This document shows positions 32,392-42,128 of a stretch of DNA of 64,000 nt, piece after piece; positions within the stretch are counted from its first letter, which is position 1; each line of letters opens with the position of its first letter. The position numbers were made by a program, and so were the translations under genes. The stretch covers positions 2,689,001 to 2,753,000 of the forward strand of contig NZ_CP071448.1 in the NCBI RefSeq assembly GCF_017352115.1, given 5' to 3'. The DNA comes from Flavobacterium endoglycinae (GTDB lineage Bacteria > Bacteroidota > Bacteroidia > Flavobacteriales > Flavobacteriaceae). The notes beneath the pieces are model-generated. The model was not told the origin of the DNA, did no database searches, and saw only the letters and a program-made list of their open reading frames with translations.

Positions 32392-33792
32392 ATGTTTCGA
32401 AAAATAGTTTTCGTTTTACCGTTTCTGCCTGTTTTTCTGCTGGCTCAGGAAAAACAAAAAGAAGAAAATGTTACCCGTTATTTTTATGACGATCATGTCG
32501 TTTCGGTAGCAATTTGGTACGGTCAAGACAAAAAGCCAGACAGTTCGAAAACCTATTATTCAAACGGAAAACTCAACGAAGCCTTTTACTTTGATAAAGA
32601 TGGATTGAAAGATGGCGATTCTTTTCAATTCAACATTCAAGGCGAAAAACTAGTAACCTGGAATTTCCTTCACGGGAAAATGACCGGAAGAACAGATCAT
32701 AAACTCCCATTTCATAAAGATCGGGAAGAATCAGTTAAGAAAGCATTAAAAATGCTGACCGATATTAATACCAGAACAAATTTCAATCCTACTACAATTA
32801 ATGATCTTTACAATCGAGGTGTTTTAGGTGTAAGTTTGGGAAATAATACTTTAGCAATTGAAGATTTGAAGAAAGTTGAATTTGCCATTGACAAAGACCC
32901 GGAAAATAAAAAAATAGTACTTTCTGATTCTGCACAAAAGAAAACCGCCGCTTTCCGAAGTAAGTTATACGATCGTATGGCAAGTGTGTATGCAGCGCTC
33001 GAAATGGAAAGCTTTGCCTTCCATTATTACTACAAAGCAATATCGAATGCGCCTAATGATTATAAGATATTATACAATTTTGCAACATTGTTGCAACGCA
33101 GAAAATTATACGATTTAGCGCGTTATTATCTCGAAAAAATCGTAATCGAAAAACCCAATCATGCCTATGCATATTGGGGACTTGCGAGATTATACAGCGA
33201 TACAGGCGAATACGAAAAAGCACTTGAAAATATTGAAAAAGCTTTTCAATATGAAAAAGTCATTATGGAAAAATCGACCGCTGGAGGAAGAAATTTACGC
33301 ACAACCCGCGGTTTGATTTATCATAAAATCGGAGAATCTAAAAAGGGAATTGCCGATTTGAAAACAGCATTAGAAATGGATAAAAACAATTCGTATGCGA
33401 TGAAAAATCTTGGCATTATTTATCTCGACCAGAAAAAATACGACGATGCCTGTTCTTTATTCCAAAAAGCCAGAGAACTCAATTACACTTTAACCTACGA
33501 GGAGTTTGATTTGGATGATCTGCTAGAAAGCGCGTGCAATAAACGTCAGCCCGAAAAAACAGCAAAGAATAAACCTTTTGTTTTTCCAAATCCAGCAAAA
33601 ACCGAAATTTTAGTTGAAAATTTCAGCTCAAAAAACTTCGACTTTGAGTTTTTTAACTTTGAGTCTAAATCGGTTTTAAAAGGAAAAACTACAGACGGAA
33701 CTATAAATACCATTAGTTTAAACCCAGGATTTTATATTTTGAAGGTTACTTTTGGCCAAACAGTTGAAATTTTTAAAGTGATAAAAGAATAA
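32392..33792 (+). CDS. TPR protein with a type IX secretion sorting tail
   Basis: A 466-residue exported protein. Layout: signal peptide (MFRKIVFVLPFLPVFLLAQ), a MORN-like region (YYSNGKLNEAFYFDKDGLKDG), about five tetratricopeptide repeats (residues ~130-385, for example YAYWGLARLYSDTGEYEKAL), and a C-terminal ~75-residue domain (FVFPNPAKTEILVENFSSKN to FYILKVTFGQTVEIFKVIKE). That final domain matches the Por_Secre_tail sorting signal, so the protein is probably exported by T9SS and released or anchored at the surface. Function is unknown; TPRs suggest a protein-binding role. Confidence 0.85.
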   Translation: MFRKIVFVLPFLPVFLLAQEKQKEENVTRYFYDDHVVSVAIWYGQDKKPDSSKTYYSNGKLNEAFYFDKDGLKDGDSFQFNIQGEKLVTWNFLHGKMTGRTDHKLPFHKDREESVKKALKMLTDINTRTNFNPTTINDLYNRGVLGVSLGNNTLAIEDLKKVEFAIDKDPENKKIVLSDSAQKKTAAFRSKLYDRMASVYAALEMESFAFHYYYKAISNAPNDYKILYNFATLLQRRKLYDLARYYLEKIVIEKPNHAYAYWGLARLYSDTGEYEKALENIEKAFQYEKVIMEKSTAGGRNLRTTRGLIYHKIGESKKGIADLKTALEMDKNNSYAMKNLGIIYLDQKKYDDACSLFQKARELNYTLTYEEFDLDDLLESACNKRQPEKTAKNKPFVFPNPAKTEILVENFSSKNFDFEFFNFESKSVLKGKTTDGTINTISLNPGFYILKVTFGQTVEIFKVIKE

Positions 33793-33845
33793 AGACTGTT
33801 ATAATTATTCAATCTCTGCGAAATATCTTTCTTCGTGGCTAAACT

Positions 33846-33880
33846 TTGTCACGATCTTCTAAAACATTTCATTAAATTTG
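33846..33880 (+). promoter_or_regulatory. Promoter of serS
   Basis: TAAATTTG (33873-33880) is a perfect -7 element, with a TTG at 33846-33848, 24 nt upstream (slightly long). The ATG is 41 nt downstream. Confidence 0.5.
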
Positions 33881-33920
33881 CTTCCGTTATAAAAAATACA
33901 ATAGTTATAAAAATCAAGCT

Positions 33921-35192
33921 ATGTTACAAATCGCATTTATTAGAGACAATCAAGAGAAAGTAATCAAGGCTTTAGCAAAACGAAATATCGATGCTAAAAG
34001 CGTTGTTGAAGAGGTGGTGAAACTAGACGAAAATCGTCGTGCAGCACAAGTGGAGCTGGACAAGACTTTGTCTGAATCTAATAAATTGTCCAAAGATATC
34101 GGAGAATTGATGAAAGCGGGTGAAAAAGCCAAAGCCGAAATCTTAAAAGAAAAAACAGCTTCATTAAAAGAAAAAAGTAAAGAACTTGGTGAAAAAGCAG
34201 AAGCTTTGGCAGTTGAGTTAACCAATAAATTATACACACTTCCAAATCTTCCAGCTGATATTGTACCTGAAGGAAAAACTCCAGATGACAATTTGAATGT
34301 TTTTGAAGAAGGCGAAATTCCAGTTTTACATGAAGGCGCACAGCCTCACTGGGAATTAGTAAAGAAATACGATATTATCGATTTCGAACTTGGTGTAAAA
34401 ATTACTGGTGCTGGATTTCCTGTTTACAAAGGAAAAGGAGCTCGTTTACAGCGTGCTTTAATCAACTACTTTTTAGATAAAAATACCGCTGCAGGTTACA
34501 CTGAAGTTCAAGTTCCTCATTTGGTAAACGAAGCTTCGGGTTACGGAACGGGACAATTACCAGACAAAGAAGGCCAGATGTACCATGCAGGTCTTGACGA
34601 TTTATATTTAATTCCAACGGCTGAAGTTCCAGTTACGAACTTATTCCGTGATGTTATTTTAAATGAAAGTGAACTTCCAGTTCTGCAAACCGCTTATACG
34701 CCATGTTTCCGTCGTGAAGCAGGTTCTTACGGGGCGCACGTTCGTGGATTAAATCGTCTGCATCAATTCGATAAGGTAGAAATTGTTCGTATCGAGCATC
34801 CAGACAATTCTTATGCAGCATTAGATGGAATGGTAGAACATGTGAAAAACATTCTTCAAGAATTGAAATTACCATATAGAATTTTGCGTCTTTGCGGAGG
34901 CGATATGGGATTCACATCTGCATTGACTTATGATTTTGAAGTGTTTTCAACCGCTCAAGATCGTTGGTTAGAAATTAGTTCTGTTTCTAACTTCGAGACT
35001 TTCCAGGCAAACCGTTTGAAATTACGTTTCAAAGACAAAGATGGAAAAAACCAATTAGCACACACTTTAAACGGAAGTTCATTAGCGCTTCCACGTGTTT
35101 TAGCTGGAATTATTGAAAACTACCAAACTCCAGAAGGAATCGTAATCCCAGAAGTTTTACGTCCTTACTGCGGATTTGATATTATAAACTAA
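33921..35192 (+). CDS. serS: Seryl-tRNA synthetase
   Basis: A 423-residue class II synthetase. The N-terminal ~110 residues form the long antiparallel coiled coil that clasps tRNA-Ser (ENRRAAQVELDKTLSESNKL). The catalytic core has motif 2 in CFRREAGSYGAHVRGLNRLH and motif 3 near HTLNGSSLALPRVLAGIIEN. The ending (LRPYCGFDIIN) is typical for bacterial SerRS. Length and motifs fit the canonical enzyme. It is separated from lgt by an ~80-bp repeat hairpin. Confidence 0.97.
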   Translation: MLQIAFIRDNQEKVIKALAKRNIDAKSVVEEVVKLDENRRAAQVELDKTLSESNKLSKDIGELMKAGEKAKAEILKEKTASLKEKSKELGEKAEALAVELTNKLYTLPNLPADIVPEGKTPDDNLNVFEEGEIPVLHEGAQPHWELVKKYDIIDFELGVKITGAGFPVYKGKGARLQRALINYFLDKNTAAGYTEVQVPHLVNEASGYGTGQLPDKEGQMYHAGLDDLYLIPTAEVPVTNLFRDVILNESELPVLQTAYTPCFRREAGSYGAHVRGLNRLHQFDKVEIVRIEHPDNSYAALDGMVEHVKNILQELKLPYRILRLCGGDMGFTSALTYDFEVFSTAQDRWLEISSVSNFETFQANRLKLRFKDKDGKNQLAHTLNGSSLALPRVLAGIIENYQTPEGIVIPEVLRPYCGFDIIN

Positions 35193-35199
35193 TTTTTAG

Positions 35200-35281
35200 T
35201 TTTCAGTCACAATCACAGTTTTCAGTCATGCGCTGGAAACTGTGACTGGAAACTGAAAACTGAGACTGAAAATTGAGAGTA
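35200..35281. repeat. Degenerate actgaaaactg repeat with hairpin potential
   Basis: TTTTCAGTCACAATCACAG... and GGAAACTGTGACTGGAAACT face each other as imperfect inverted arms. The same words recur at 36113-36240 and 38411-38445, flanking both ends of the lgt/TPR block. Confidence 0.6.
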
Positions 35282-36112
35282 ATGAAGAATGGAATAGTAT
35301 ATTGGAACGTTGATCCAGTGATTTATTGGATAACAGATAGTTTTCCTCTCAAGTATTACGGTGCTCTTTTTGCCTCTGGACTTCTTCTTGGGTTTTACAT
35401 CGTCAGAAATATTTACAAAAAGGAAAATCTTTCCTTAGACAATCTCGACAGCTTACTTATTTATGTCATTGTTGGAACTGTTTTAGGTGCCAGACTCGGA
35501 CATTGTTTCTTTTACGAACCGGGATATTTTTTTCAGCATCCAATAGAAATACTTTTACCAATTCAAAAAATCAAAGGTTCATACGAATTTGTTGGTTATC
35601 AAGGATTGGCAAGCCACGGCGGATCAATTGGTGTTTTAACAGCAATGATTTTATACTGCCGAAAATATAAAGTAAACTTCTTTGCACTTTTGGATAAAAT
35701 GGCGGTTGCCGTTCCAGTTACAGGTGCTTTTATCAGATTTGGGAATTTTATGAATTCCGAAATTTATGGAAAACCGACTGACGGAAGCTGGGGAGTTGTT
35801 TTTCAGAGAGATGATTTAATTCCGAGACATCCCACACAATTGTACGAAGCATTTGCCTATTTACTGATCTTCGGATTATTGTTTTACATGTACAAATCAG
35901 AAAGAATTCGTAATGCACATGGATTAATCTTTGGAAGTTTCTTAACTTTATTATTTCTGGCCCGATTTATAATTGAATTTTTCAAAGAAAATCAAGAAGC
36001 TTTCGAGAATAATATGCTGATTAATATGGGACAGATTTTGAGTGTTCCTTTCATTTTAATTGGCCTAGGTTTGATTTTTTGGAAAAGTAAAAAGTCAGTG
36101 TATAGTAATTGA
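35282..36112 (+). CDS. lgt: Prolipoprotein diacylglyceryl transferase
   Basis: A 276-residue integral membrane enzyme (about seven helices) that moves diacylglycerol from phosphatidylglycerol to the lipobox cysteine of pre-lipoproteins, the first step of lipoprotein maturation. Landmarks: GARLGHCFFYEPGYF, LASHGGSIGVL and AFIRFGNFMNSEIYGKPTD (the Lgt signature with its conserved Arg), and RHPTQLYEAF. It would act on the many lipoproteins in this window. ATG 35282 (MKNGIVYWNVDP) is chosen; the TTG nine bases upstream lies in the repeat. Confidence 0.96.
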   Translation: MKNGIVYWNVDPVIYWITDSFPLKYYGALFASGLLLGFYIVRNIYKKENLSLDNLDSLLIYVIVGTVLGARLGHCFFYEPGYFFQHPIEILLPIQKIKGSYEFVGYQGLASHGGSIGVLTAMILYCRKYKVNFFALLDKMAVAVPVTGAFIRFGNFMNSEIYGKPTDGSWGVVFQRDDLIPRHPTQLYEAFAYLLIFGLLFYMYKSERIRNAHGLIFGSFLTLLFLARFIIEFFKENQEAFENNMLINMGQILSVPFILIGLGLIFWKSKKSVYSN

Positions 36113-36240
36113 AAAAGTCACAGTTTACAGTGACAGTTTACAGTTTGCCAGATTGAAAACTAAAAAAGTCCCAGTTTAGAGTTGCAGTTTGCATACTGAA
36201 AACCGAGAACTGCGACTGAAAACTGAAAACTGAGAACTAA
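36113..36240. repeat. Degenerate actgaaaactg repeat
   Basis: CAGTTTACAGTGACAGTTTACAG on the left faces CTGCGACTGAAAACTGAAAACTG on the right (here only parts given), as imperfect inverted arms between lgt and the TPR gene. Related to 35200-35281. Confidence 0.6.
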
Positions 36241-36255
36241 AAAAAATCTGCAATT

Positions 36256-38037
36256 ATGAAAAACATCTTTATCTATGTCATTTTGTTTTGGTCTGGGATT
36301 ATATTTTCGCAGAACGAACAATTAGCGAACAATTATTACGATAAAGGCGATTTCGAAAAAGCCAAACTTATATATGAGGATCTTTTAAAAAGTTCACCTT
36401 CTAATACGCAATATTTTTTAAGAACGATTGACTGTTATCAGCAGTTGCAGCAATTTGATCTTGCCGAAAAAACAATTCAGGAACGTTACAACCGCTACAA
36501 ACAAGGTGCTTTTTTGGTAGAATTAGGATATAACTATCAATTACAGAAAAACGAATCCAAAGCCAAAAATTACTACGATCAGGCAATTGAGAAAATCAAA
36601 ACCAATCCAAATGATGTTTATGGAGTTGGAAATGCTTTTGAAAGAAAAGTGCTTTTAGAATATGCTTTAAAATCGTATCAAACGGGAATGCAGGTGCAGC
36701 CGAATTACAACTTCAATTTTCAGATTGGAATGCTATACGGCCAGTTAGGAAAAACCGATTTGATGATTGATCTTTTGCTGACAGAATCATACAATAATCA
36801 ACAGAATGCCAATTTGATCCAGACGCAATTATCGCGTTTTATGAATGGCGAAACCGATAATACGGCTTTTAAAGACGCCATGCGTAAAGCTTTAATTTTA
36901 AGAACGCAGAAAGAACAAGACGTTTTCTGGAACCACTATTTAAGTTGGTTTTATGTACAGCAGAAAGAATTTGGAAAAGCATTTATTCAGGAAAAAGCCA
37001 TTTACAAACGCGAACCAGAATCGTTAATCAGCATTGTTAATTTAAGTCAGTTTGCACTGAATGAAGACGATACCGAAACGGCTTCTGAAATTTTAAACTT
37101 CATTCTTCAAAATACAAAAGACCGCGATTTACTCATTCAAAGTAATGCGAGTTTAATGCAGATTAAGATTGATAAAGCTCAGGAAAAAGATTATCCAGCC
37201 ATTACAAACGAGTTGCAGCAATTGCTTGTAACTTATGAAGTAAATCCATTTACGTTATCTTTGCAGTTGATTCAAGCGCATTTTCTAGCTTTTAATTTAA
37301 AGAAAACAGAAGAAGCGAAAGCAGTAGTCAAAAAAGCATTAGAATTAAACTTAAATGCGTATCAGCAAGCTGACGCTAAAATGGAATTAGCCGATATTCT
37401 GCTTTTGGAAGAAAAATACAATCAAGCTTTGATTTACTATTCGCAGATTCAGCTCGATTTAAAGAACGATGTAATGGCGCATGAAGCGAGTTTGAAAGCG
37501 GCTAAAACAAGTTATTACAAAGGCGATTTCGAATGGGCTTTAAAACAGTTTAAAGAATTAAAATCGGCTAACACACAATTAATTGCCAACGACGCTCTCG
37601 AATATTTCTTACTGATTAACGACAATACTGCAGCTGATTCGACACAAACGGCTTTAAAGCAATTTGCGAAAGGGGATTTTCTATTGTATCAGAATAAGAA
37701 ACAAGAAGCCATTACTCAGTTTCAAAACATTCTAAAATCCTTTAAAGGACAAGAAATAGAAGCGGTTACATTGTTGCGTTTAGGTAAAATTTATGAAAGT
37801 CAGAAAGACTATGCTTCGGCTTTAAGCCAATACCAGCAGATCATTGACAATCATAGCGACGGAATTTATGTAGATGAAGCGTTGTTCTTTTCGGCAGAAA
37901 TTTACAACGATGAACTGAAAGATATAGAAAAGGCAAAACCCTTATATGAAAAGGTAATTTTTAACCATCAGGATAGTATTTACTTTGTAGATGCCAGAAA
38001 AAAATACCGAGAATTGAGAGGAGATAAGAATTTGTAG
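36256..38037 (+). CDS. Secreted tetratricopeptide repeat protein
   Basis: A 593-residue protein with a signal peptide (MKNIFIYVILFWSGIIFSQ) followed by TPRs over nearly the whole length: the first is NEQLANNYYDKGDFEKAKLIYE, the last LFFSAEIYNDELKDIEKAKPLYE. The middle part (200-330) is more irregular but keeps TPR-like periodicity. No membrane anchor or T9SS tail is seen, so it probably works in the periplasm as a scaffold. Such long TPR proteins are common in Flavobacteria and mostly uncharacterised. The DUF4286 gene follows with a 60-bp gap. Confidence 0.88.
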   Translation: MKNIFIYVILFWSGIIFSQNEQLANNYYDKGDFEKAKLIYEDLLKSSPSNTQYFLRTIDCYQQLQQFDLAEKTIQERYNRYKQGAFLVELGYNYQLQKNESKAKNYYDQAIEKIKTNPNDVYGVGNAFERKVLLEYALKSYQTGMQVQPNYNFNFQIGMLYGQLGKTDLMIDLLLTESYNNQQNANLIQTQLSRFMNGETDNTAFKDAMRKALILRTQKEQDVFWNHYLSWFYVQQKEFGKAFIQEKAIYKREPESLISIVNLSQFALNEDDTETASEILNFILQNTKDRDLLIQSNASLMQIKIDKAQEKDYPAITNELQQLLVTYEVNPFTLSLQLIQAHFLAFNLKKTEEAKAVVKKALELNLNAYQQADAKMELADILLLEEKYNQALIYYSQIQLDLKNDVMAHEASLKAAKTSYYKGDFEWALKQFKELKSANTQLIANDALEYFLLINDNTAADSTQTALKQFAKGDFLLYQNKKQEAITQFQNILKSFKGQEIEAVTLLRLGKIYESQKDYASALSQYQQIIDNHSDGIYVDEALFFSAEIYNDELKDIEKAKPLYEKVIFNHQDSIYFVDARKKYRELRGDKNL

Positions 38038-38097
38038 TTTGGTTTAAGCGGTTAATCTATTAACCGTTTAACCGAATAAACGATTAAACAAGAAAAA

Positions 38098-38409
38098 ATG
38101 ATTATTTACAACATCACCACTAATATACACGAAAGCGTTCACGACCAATGGTTAAAATGGATGCAGGAAAAGCACATACCCGAAATTCTGGCAACCCAAA
38201 AATTCTCTTCGGCAAGAATTGTAAAAGTTCTAATTGAAGAAGAAATGGGAGGTATTACGTATTCGGTTCAATACACAACTGATAGTAAAGATACTTTGGA
38301 GAAATATTATCTGGAAGATCAGCCAAAATTTGATAGAGAAGCGTTGGAATTATTTGCAGATAAAATGCTCTCTTTCAGAACAGAATTAGAAGTTATTTCA
38401 GAACACTAG
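38098..38409 (+). CDS. DUF4286 family protein
   Basis: A 103-residue cytoplasmic protein matching the DUF4286 family: the start MIIYNITTNIHESVHDQWLKW, the middle GITYSVQYTTDSKDTLEKYY and the end FADKMLSFRTELEVI give the ferredoxin-like alpha/beta pattern of this family. Its function is unknown. In Bacteroidetes the gene is often seen next to ribosome-modification genes; here the next gene is rsmA, 190 bp downstream across a repeat block. Confidence 0.85.
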   Translation: MIIYNITTNIHESVHDQWLKWMQEKHIPEILATQKFSSARIVKVLIEEEMGGITYSVQYTTDSKDTLEKYYLEDQPKFDREALELFADKMLSFRTELEVISEH

Positions 38410-38410
38410 T

Positions 38411-38572
38411 TTTTTAGTTTTCAGTCACAGTCGCAGTTTTTTAGTAAATATTATTACAGAATTCGTTTCAGAAGAAACAAAACTTTGTGCCTTAGTGCCT
38501 TTGTGGCAATAAAAAAAATAAAAAAATAATGCTCTGCTTCTTAGCGCCTTCGCAGTAAAAAGAATACTTTTG
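38411..38572 (+). repeat. Intergenic repeat mosaic containing the rsmA -7 element
   Basis: Starts with TTTTCAGTCACAGTCGCAG (actgaaaactg family), then GTGCCTTAGTGCCTTTGTGG and CTTCTTAGCGCCTTCGCAG (cgcaaag/cttagc families). TACTTTTG at 38565-38572 is a perfect -7 element, 27 bp before the rsmA ATG, so the repeat may supply the promoter. Confidence 0.5.
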
Positions 38573-38598
38573 CAGCCTCGCGGCAAACAAGAAAGAAA

Positions 38599-39384
38599 AT
38601 GGAAAAAGTAAAAGCCAAAAAACATTTAGGACAGCACTTCTTGAAAGACGAAAGCATCGCAAAAGCAATTGCCGATACTTTGAGTCTAAAAGGATACGAT
38701 GAGGTTTTAGAAATAGGACCAGGAATGGGTGTGCTTACTAAATATTTACTTGACAAGCCCATTATCACTCGAGTAATTGAGATTGATACGGAATCTGTTG
38801 CGTATTTGGATGCTAATTATCCAAAATTAAAAGACAAAATTATTTCAGAAGACTTTCTGAAATACAATATAAATAAAGTTTACGAAAACAAGCAGTTCGC
38901 TATAATTGGTAACTTCCCGTACAATATTTCATCTCAAATTGTATTTCGAACATTAGAATTTAGAGATCAGATTCCAGAATTTTCTGGAATGTTCCAAAAG
39001 GAAGTTGCAGAACGAATCTGCGAGAAAAAAGGATCCAAAACATACGGAATTTTGTCTGTTCTGGCACAGGCTTTCTATGATACTGAGTATTTGTTTACTG
39101 TAGACGAAAATGTTTTTATTCCTCCGCCCAAGGTTAAATCGGGTGTGATGAAAATGACCCGAAAGGAAGATTACAGTCTTCCTTGTGGTGAAAAGCTATT
39201 TTTTACGGTTGTAAAAACCGCTTTTCAGCAGAGACGAAAAACATTACGTAACAGTTTGAAAACATTAAATTTATCTGATAAACTGCGAGAAGACACTATC
39301 TTTGATAAACGTCCGGAACAGTTAAGCGTAGAGGAATTTATTGAACTAACTCAAAAAATAGAAGCCGATGGAGTTCAAAGTTAG
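38599..39384 (+). CDS. rsmA: 16S rRNA adenine dimethyltransferase RsmA (KsgA)
   Basis: A 261-residue methyltransferase that dimethylates two adjacent adenines near the 3' end of 16S rRNA during small-subunit assembly. The SAM-binding motif is [15 protein letters not shown], and the catalytic loop is [13 protein letters not shown], the NxPY-type motif in FPY form. The C-terminal helical domain ends in [18 protein letters not shown]. The last 17 bases overlap the mgtE start, so the two genes are co-transcribed. The gene starts at a perfect -7 element 27 bp upstream. Confidence 0.97.
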   Translation: MEKVKAKKHLGQHFLKDESIAKAIADTLSLKGYDEVLEIGPGMGVLTKYLLDKPIITRVIEIDTESVAYLDANYPKLKDKIISEDFLKYNINKVYENKQFAIIGNFPYNISSQIVFRTLEFRDQIPEFSGMFQKEVAERICEKKGSKTYGILSVLAQAFYDTEYLFTVDENVFIPPPKVKSGVMKMTRKEDYSLPCGEKLFFTVVKTAFQQRRKTLRNSLKTLNLSDKLREDTIFDKRPEQLSVEEFIELTQKIEADGVQS

Positions 39385-40717
39385 TAAAGATTTTATACAG
39401 CAGTTAGAGGAACTGATCACAAAGAAAAACGACAAAGAACTTGAAGTTTTACTCAACGATCTGCACCATGCTGATATCGCCGAAATCCTAGAAGAATTAG
39501 ATTTTGACGAAGCCACCTACATTTTTAAGGTTTTAGATAGTGATAAAACCGCCGAAATTCTTCTTGAATTAGAAGAAGATCTGCGTGAAAATATCTTAAG
39601 CCGACTTTCACCAAAAGAAATTGCAGAAGAGCTTGATGAGCTTGAAACGAATGATGCTGCCGACATTATCGCTGAACTTTCTCAGGAAATTAAAGCAGAA
39701 GTAATCTCGGAATTAGTCGACGTTGAACACGCCAAAGATATCGTTGACCTTTTGCGTTACGACGAAAACACGGCCGGTGGTTTGATGGGAAAAGAGCTTG
39801 TAAAAGTGAATGAAAATTGGAATGTACTAACATGCGTAAAAGAAATGCGTATTCAGGCAGAAAACGTTTCAAGAGTACATTCGATTTATGTAGTGGATGA
39901 CGAAAACCGCTTAAAAGGACGATTATCACTTAAAGATCTTTTGACTTCTTCAACCAAAACACAGATTGGAGATGTATATATCCGAAAATTAAACTTCGTA
40001 AAAGTAGATACTGAAGACGTTGAAGTTGCCCGTATCATGCAGAAGTACGATTTAGAGGCAATTCCAGTTGTGGATGAGCTGGGACGTTTGGTGGGAAGAA
40101 TTACAATTGATGACATCGTAGACGTAATCAAGGAAGAAGCTGACAAAGATTACCAATTGGCGGCCGGTATTACGCAGGACGTTGAATCGAATGACAGCGT
40201 TTACGAATTGACAAAAGCACGTTTGCCTTGGCTTCTAATAGGTATGGTAATCGAAATTGTCGCATCTTTTGTATTGAAAGGAAACGAAAGTACATTTCAA
40301 AAATATTCAACCTTAATTATTTTTGTGCCGTTGTTATCTGCAACTGCAGGAAATATTGGTGTTCAGGCATCTGCAATCGTTGTGCAAGGTTTGGCAAACG
40401 GAACTTTGAAAGATTTCAGCCGTGGATATTTTACGAAAGAAATTACGGTTTCGATGATTTCTGGAAGTATCATTTCTTTGCTTTTATTAGGATATCATTC
40501 TATCATGTACCAACAGTATTTGGTAGGTTTTGCCATTTCGATTTCTATGATTGTTGTTATTCTATTTGCAGCAACTTTAGGGACTTTAGTGCCACTCTTC
40601 TTAAATAAAAATAAAATTGACCCCGCAATTGCGACTGGTCCATTTATCACAACAACAAATGATGTTTTTGGTATTATGCTCTATTTTGGAGTAGCCAAAT
40701 TGATTCTTGGATTTTAG
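39368..40717 (+). CDS. mgtE: MgtE-type magnesium transporter
   Basis: A 449-residue MgtE channel. The cytoplasmic N-terminal domain (residues ~1-130) has the helix-rich ELLKEIKPxDIA-like repeats ([18 protein letters not shown]). It is followed by two CBS domains (130-260, for example [19 protein letters not shown] and [18 protein letters not shown]) and five membrane helices, with [20 protein letters not shown] at the pore. Mg2+ binding at the acidic domain closes the channel. The 17-bp overlap with rsmA shows a shared transcript. Confidence 0.95.
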   Translation: MEFKVSKDFIQQLEELITKKNDKELEVLLNDLHHADIAEILEELDFDEATYIFKVLDSDKTAEILLELEEDLRENILSRLSPKEIAEELDELETNDAADIIAELSQEIKAEVISELVDVEHAKDIVDLLRYDENTAGGLMGKELVKVNENWNVLTCVKEMRIQAENVSRVHSIYVVDDENRLKGRLSLKDLLTSSTKTQIGDVYIRKLNFVKVDTEDVEVARIMQKYDLEAIPVVDELGRLVGRITIDDIVDVIKEEADKDYQLAAGITQDVESNDSVYELTKARLPWLLIGMVIEIVASFVLKGNESTFQKYSTLIIFVPLLSATAGNIGVQASAIVVQGLANGTLKDFSRGYFTKEITVSMISGSIISLLLLGYHSIMYQQYLVGFAISISMIVVILFAATLGTLVPLFLNKNKIDPAIATGPFITTTNDVFGIMLYFGVAKLILGF

Positions 40718-40828
40718 ATTTTTGCCACAAATTATCCGATTGCAGTGATTTAAAATCTCTAAAATCTGCGTAATTTACAGGCGGAAAATTTACTGTTAAT
40801 CAGCCATAATAAATTCAAACCAGGAAGA

Positions 40829-41605
40829 ATGAAAGTACACATTATTGGAGGAGGAAACCTTGGAGTTTCTATTGCCTTGGGAATTGCTAAATTCTCTAAA
40901 AATAACCAAGTTACCGTTACAAGAAGAAACACCGCAAGCATTGAATATTTATCTGAATACGGAATTACGGTTTCTTCAGATAATAAACATGCTATTCAGG
41001 AAGCTGATGTAGTGATTTTAACCATCAAGCCATATCAAGTTGATACTGTTCTGGCAGAAATCCTTCCGGTGATTCAAAATAAAACTATTGCATCTGCCGT
41101 AAGTGGATTATCTCTAGATACACTTCAGTCAAAAACAAACAACGATTATCCGGTGGTGCGTATTATGCCGAATATTGCTGCTCAATTTGGTGAATCAGCT
41201 ACTTGTATTTCTTTCCCTGAAAAATATAAAGAAAACGCCGCGCCAATTGTAGACTTATTTCAAGATTTAGGAACTGCTCCGGTAATTGATGAAAAATTAA
41301 TGGATGCAGCGACTGTTTTAGGTGCTTGTGGTACTGCGTATGCTTTACGTTATATTCGTGCTTCTATGCAGGCAGGAATTGAAATTGGATTCGATTCTAA
41401 TACCGCTTTGGCAATTGCGGCACAAACCGTAAAAGGAGCGGCAAAAATGCTTTTAGAAGAACGAGTACACCCAGAGCAATTAATCGATCGCGTAACAACA
41501 CCGCAAGGCTGTACCATTGTAGGTTTAAATGAAATGGAACATAATGGATTTAGTTCATCTTTAATAAAAGGAATTAAAACTTCTTTGAAACAGATCAAAG
41601 GGTAA
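40829..41605 (+). CDS. proC: Pyrroline-5-carboxylate reductase
   Basis: A 258-residue enzyme making the last step of proline synthesis (P5C to proline, NADPH). N-terminal Rossmann motif VHIIGGGNLGVSIALGI, then the substrate-side LTIKPYQV and VVRIMPNIAAQFGESATCIS, and the C-terminal TTPQGCTIVGLNEMEHNGF are all family landmarks. Length is close to the usual 260-280. It is monocistronic and ends at a terminator; the upstream gap holds repeat words related to the cgaattcacg family. Confidence 0.94.
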   Translation: MKVHIIGGGNLGVSIALGIAKFSKNNQVTVTRRNTASIEYLSEYGITVSSDNKHAIQEADVVILTIKPYQVDTVLAEILPVIQNKTIASAVSGLSLDTLQSKTNNDYPVVRIMPNIAAQFGESATCISFPEKYKENAAPIVDLFQDLGTAPVIDEKLMDAATVLGACGTAYALRYIRASMQAGIEIGFDSNTALAIAAQTVKGAAKMLLEERVHPEQLIDRVTTPQGCTIVGLNEMEHNGFSSSLIKGIKTSLKQIKG

Positions 41606-41630
41606 TTTTAAAAGAAATTCCAAAAAAGAA

Positions 41631-41671
41631 AAATTCCAAATTCCAATTTAAAATAGAGTTTGGAATTTTTT
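41631..41671 (+). terminator. Terminator of proC
   Basis: AAATTCCAAA (41631-41640) pairs with TTTGGAATTT (41659-41668), followed by T-run; lies between convergent proC and cytochrome c genes. Confidence 0.7.
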
Positions 41672-41674
41672 GTT

Positions 41675-42088
41675 TTAATAACGTATTCCTGAACAGTAAT
41701 CAATTAAGAAAGGAAGATTTTCTTCATTGATAGTCTTTTTAAACATTGTTCTATGATAATCAATTGCTAATTTTTCAATTTTGGTAGTGTCGATTTTATG
41801 CTTTTTTATGAGCATCCATTTTACAAAAACTAAAGAATCTATATTGCGAAGTGCGGGTCCGGTGCTTTTGGCATCTAGTTTATGGCAAGCTGCACAATTT
41901 GAATTAAAAATTTCTTTTCCCTTTGCAATGTCTTTCGTTATGAAAGCTTGAGTTCCACAAAAGGGAACGGGTATTTGACAATTCAAATCTGGATTTACGG
42001 GATTGTACTTTATTTGATAAAATATTACTCCCATAAGCACTATCATAATGGTTATCGATACAGTAAGTATTTGTCTGATTTTTTTCAT
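41675..42088 (-). CDS. Membrane-anchored monoheme cytochrome c
   Basis: A 137-residue protein with an N-terminal membrane helix (residues 6-26) and one heme-c binding motif CAACH (Cys65, Cys68, His69). Preceding KGKEIFNSN and following GPALRNIDSLVFVKWM are the usual cytochrome c helix features. The distal ligand is likely Met in YHRTMFKK. It faces the periplasm and may pass electrons to a terminal oxidase or to a partner enzyme. It stands alone here; the neighbouring lipoprotein gene is 40 bp away on the same strand. Confidence 0.9.
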   Translation of the reverse strand: MKKIRQILTVSITIMIVLMGVIFYQIKYNPVNPDLNCQIPVPFCGTQAFITKDIAKGKEIFNSNCAACHKLDAKSTGPALRNIDSLVFVKWMLIKKHKIDTTKIEKLAIDYHRTMFKKTINEENLPFLIDYCSGIRY

Positions 42089-42128
42089 GTATTGATTTGA
42101 CGATGATTAGAATTTATAAAATTGACTT

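Noticed and set aside
33950-34341. Long minus-strand frames over the serS coiled coil
   Set aside because: Antisense shadows of the Lys/Glu-rich coiled-coil codons; serS is unmistakable on the plus strand.
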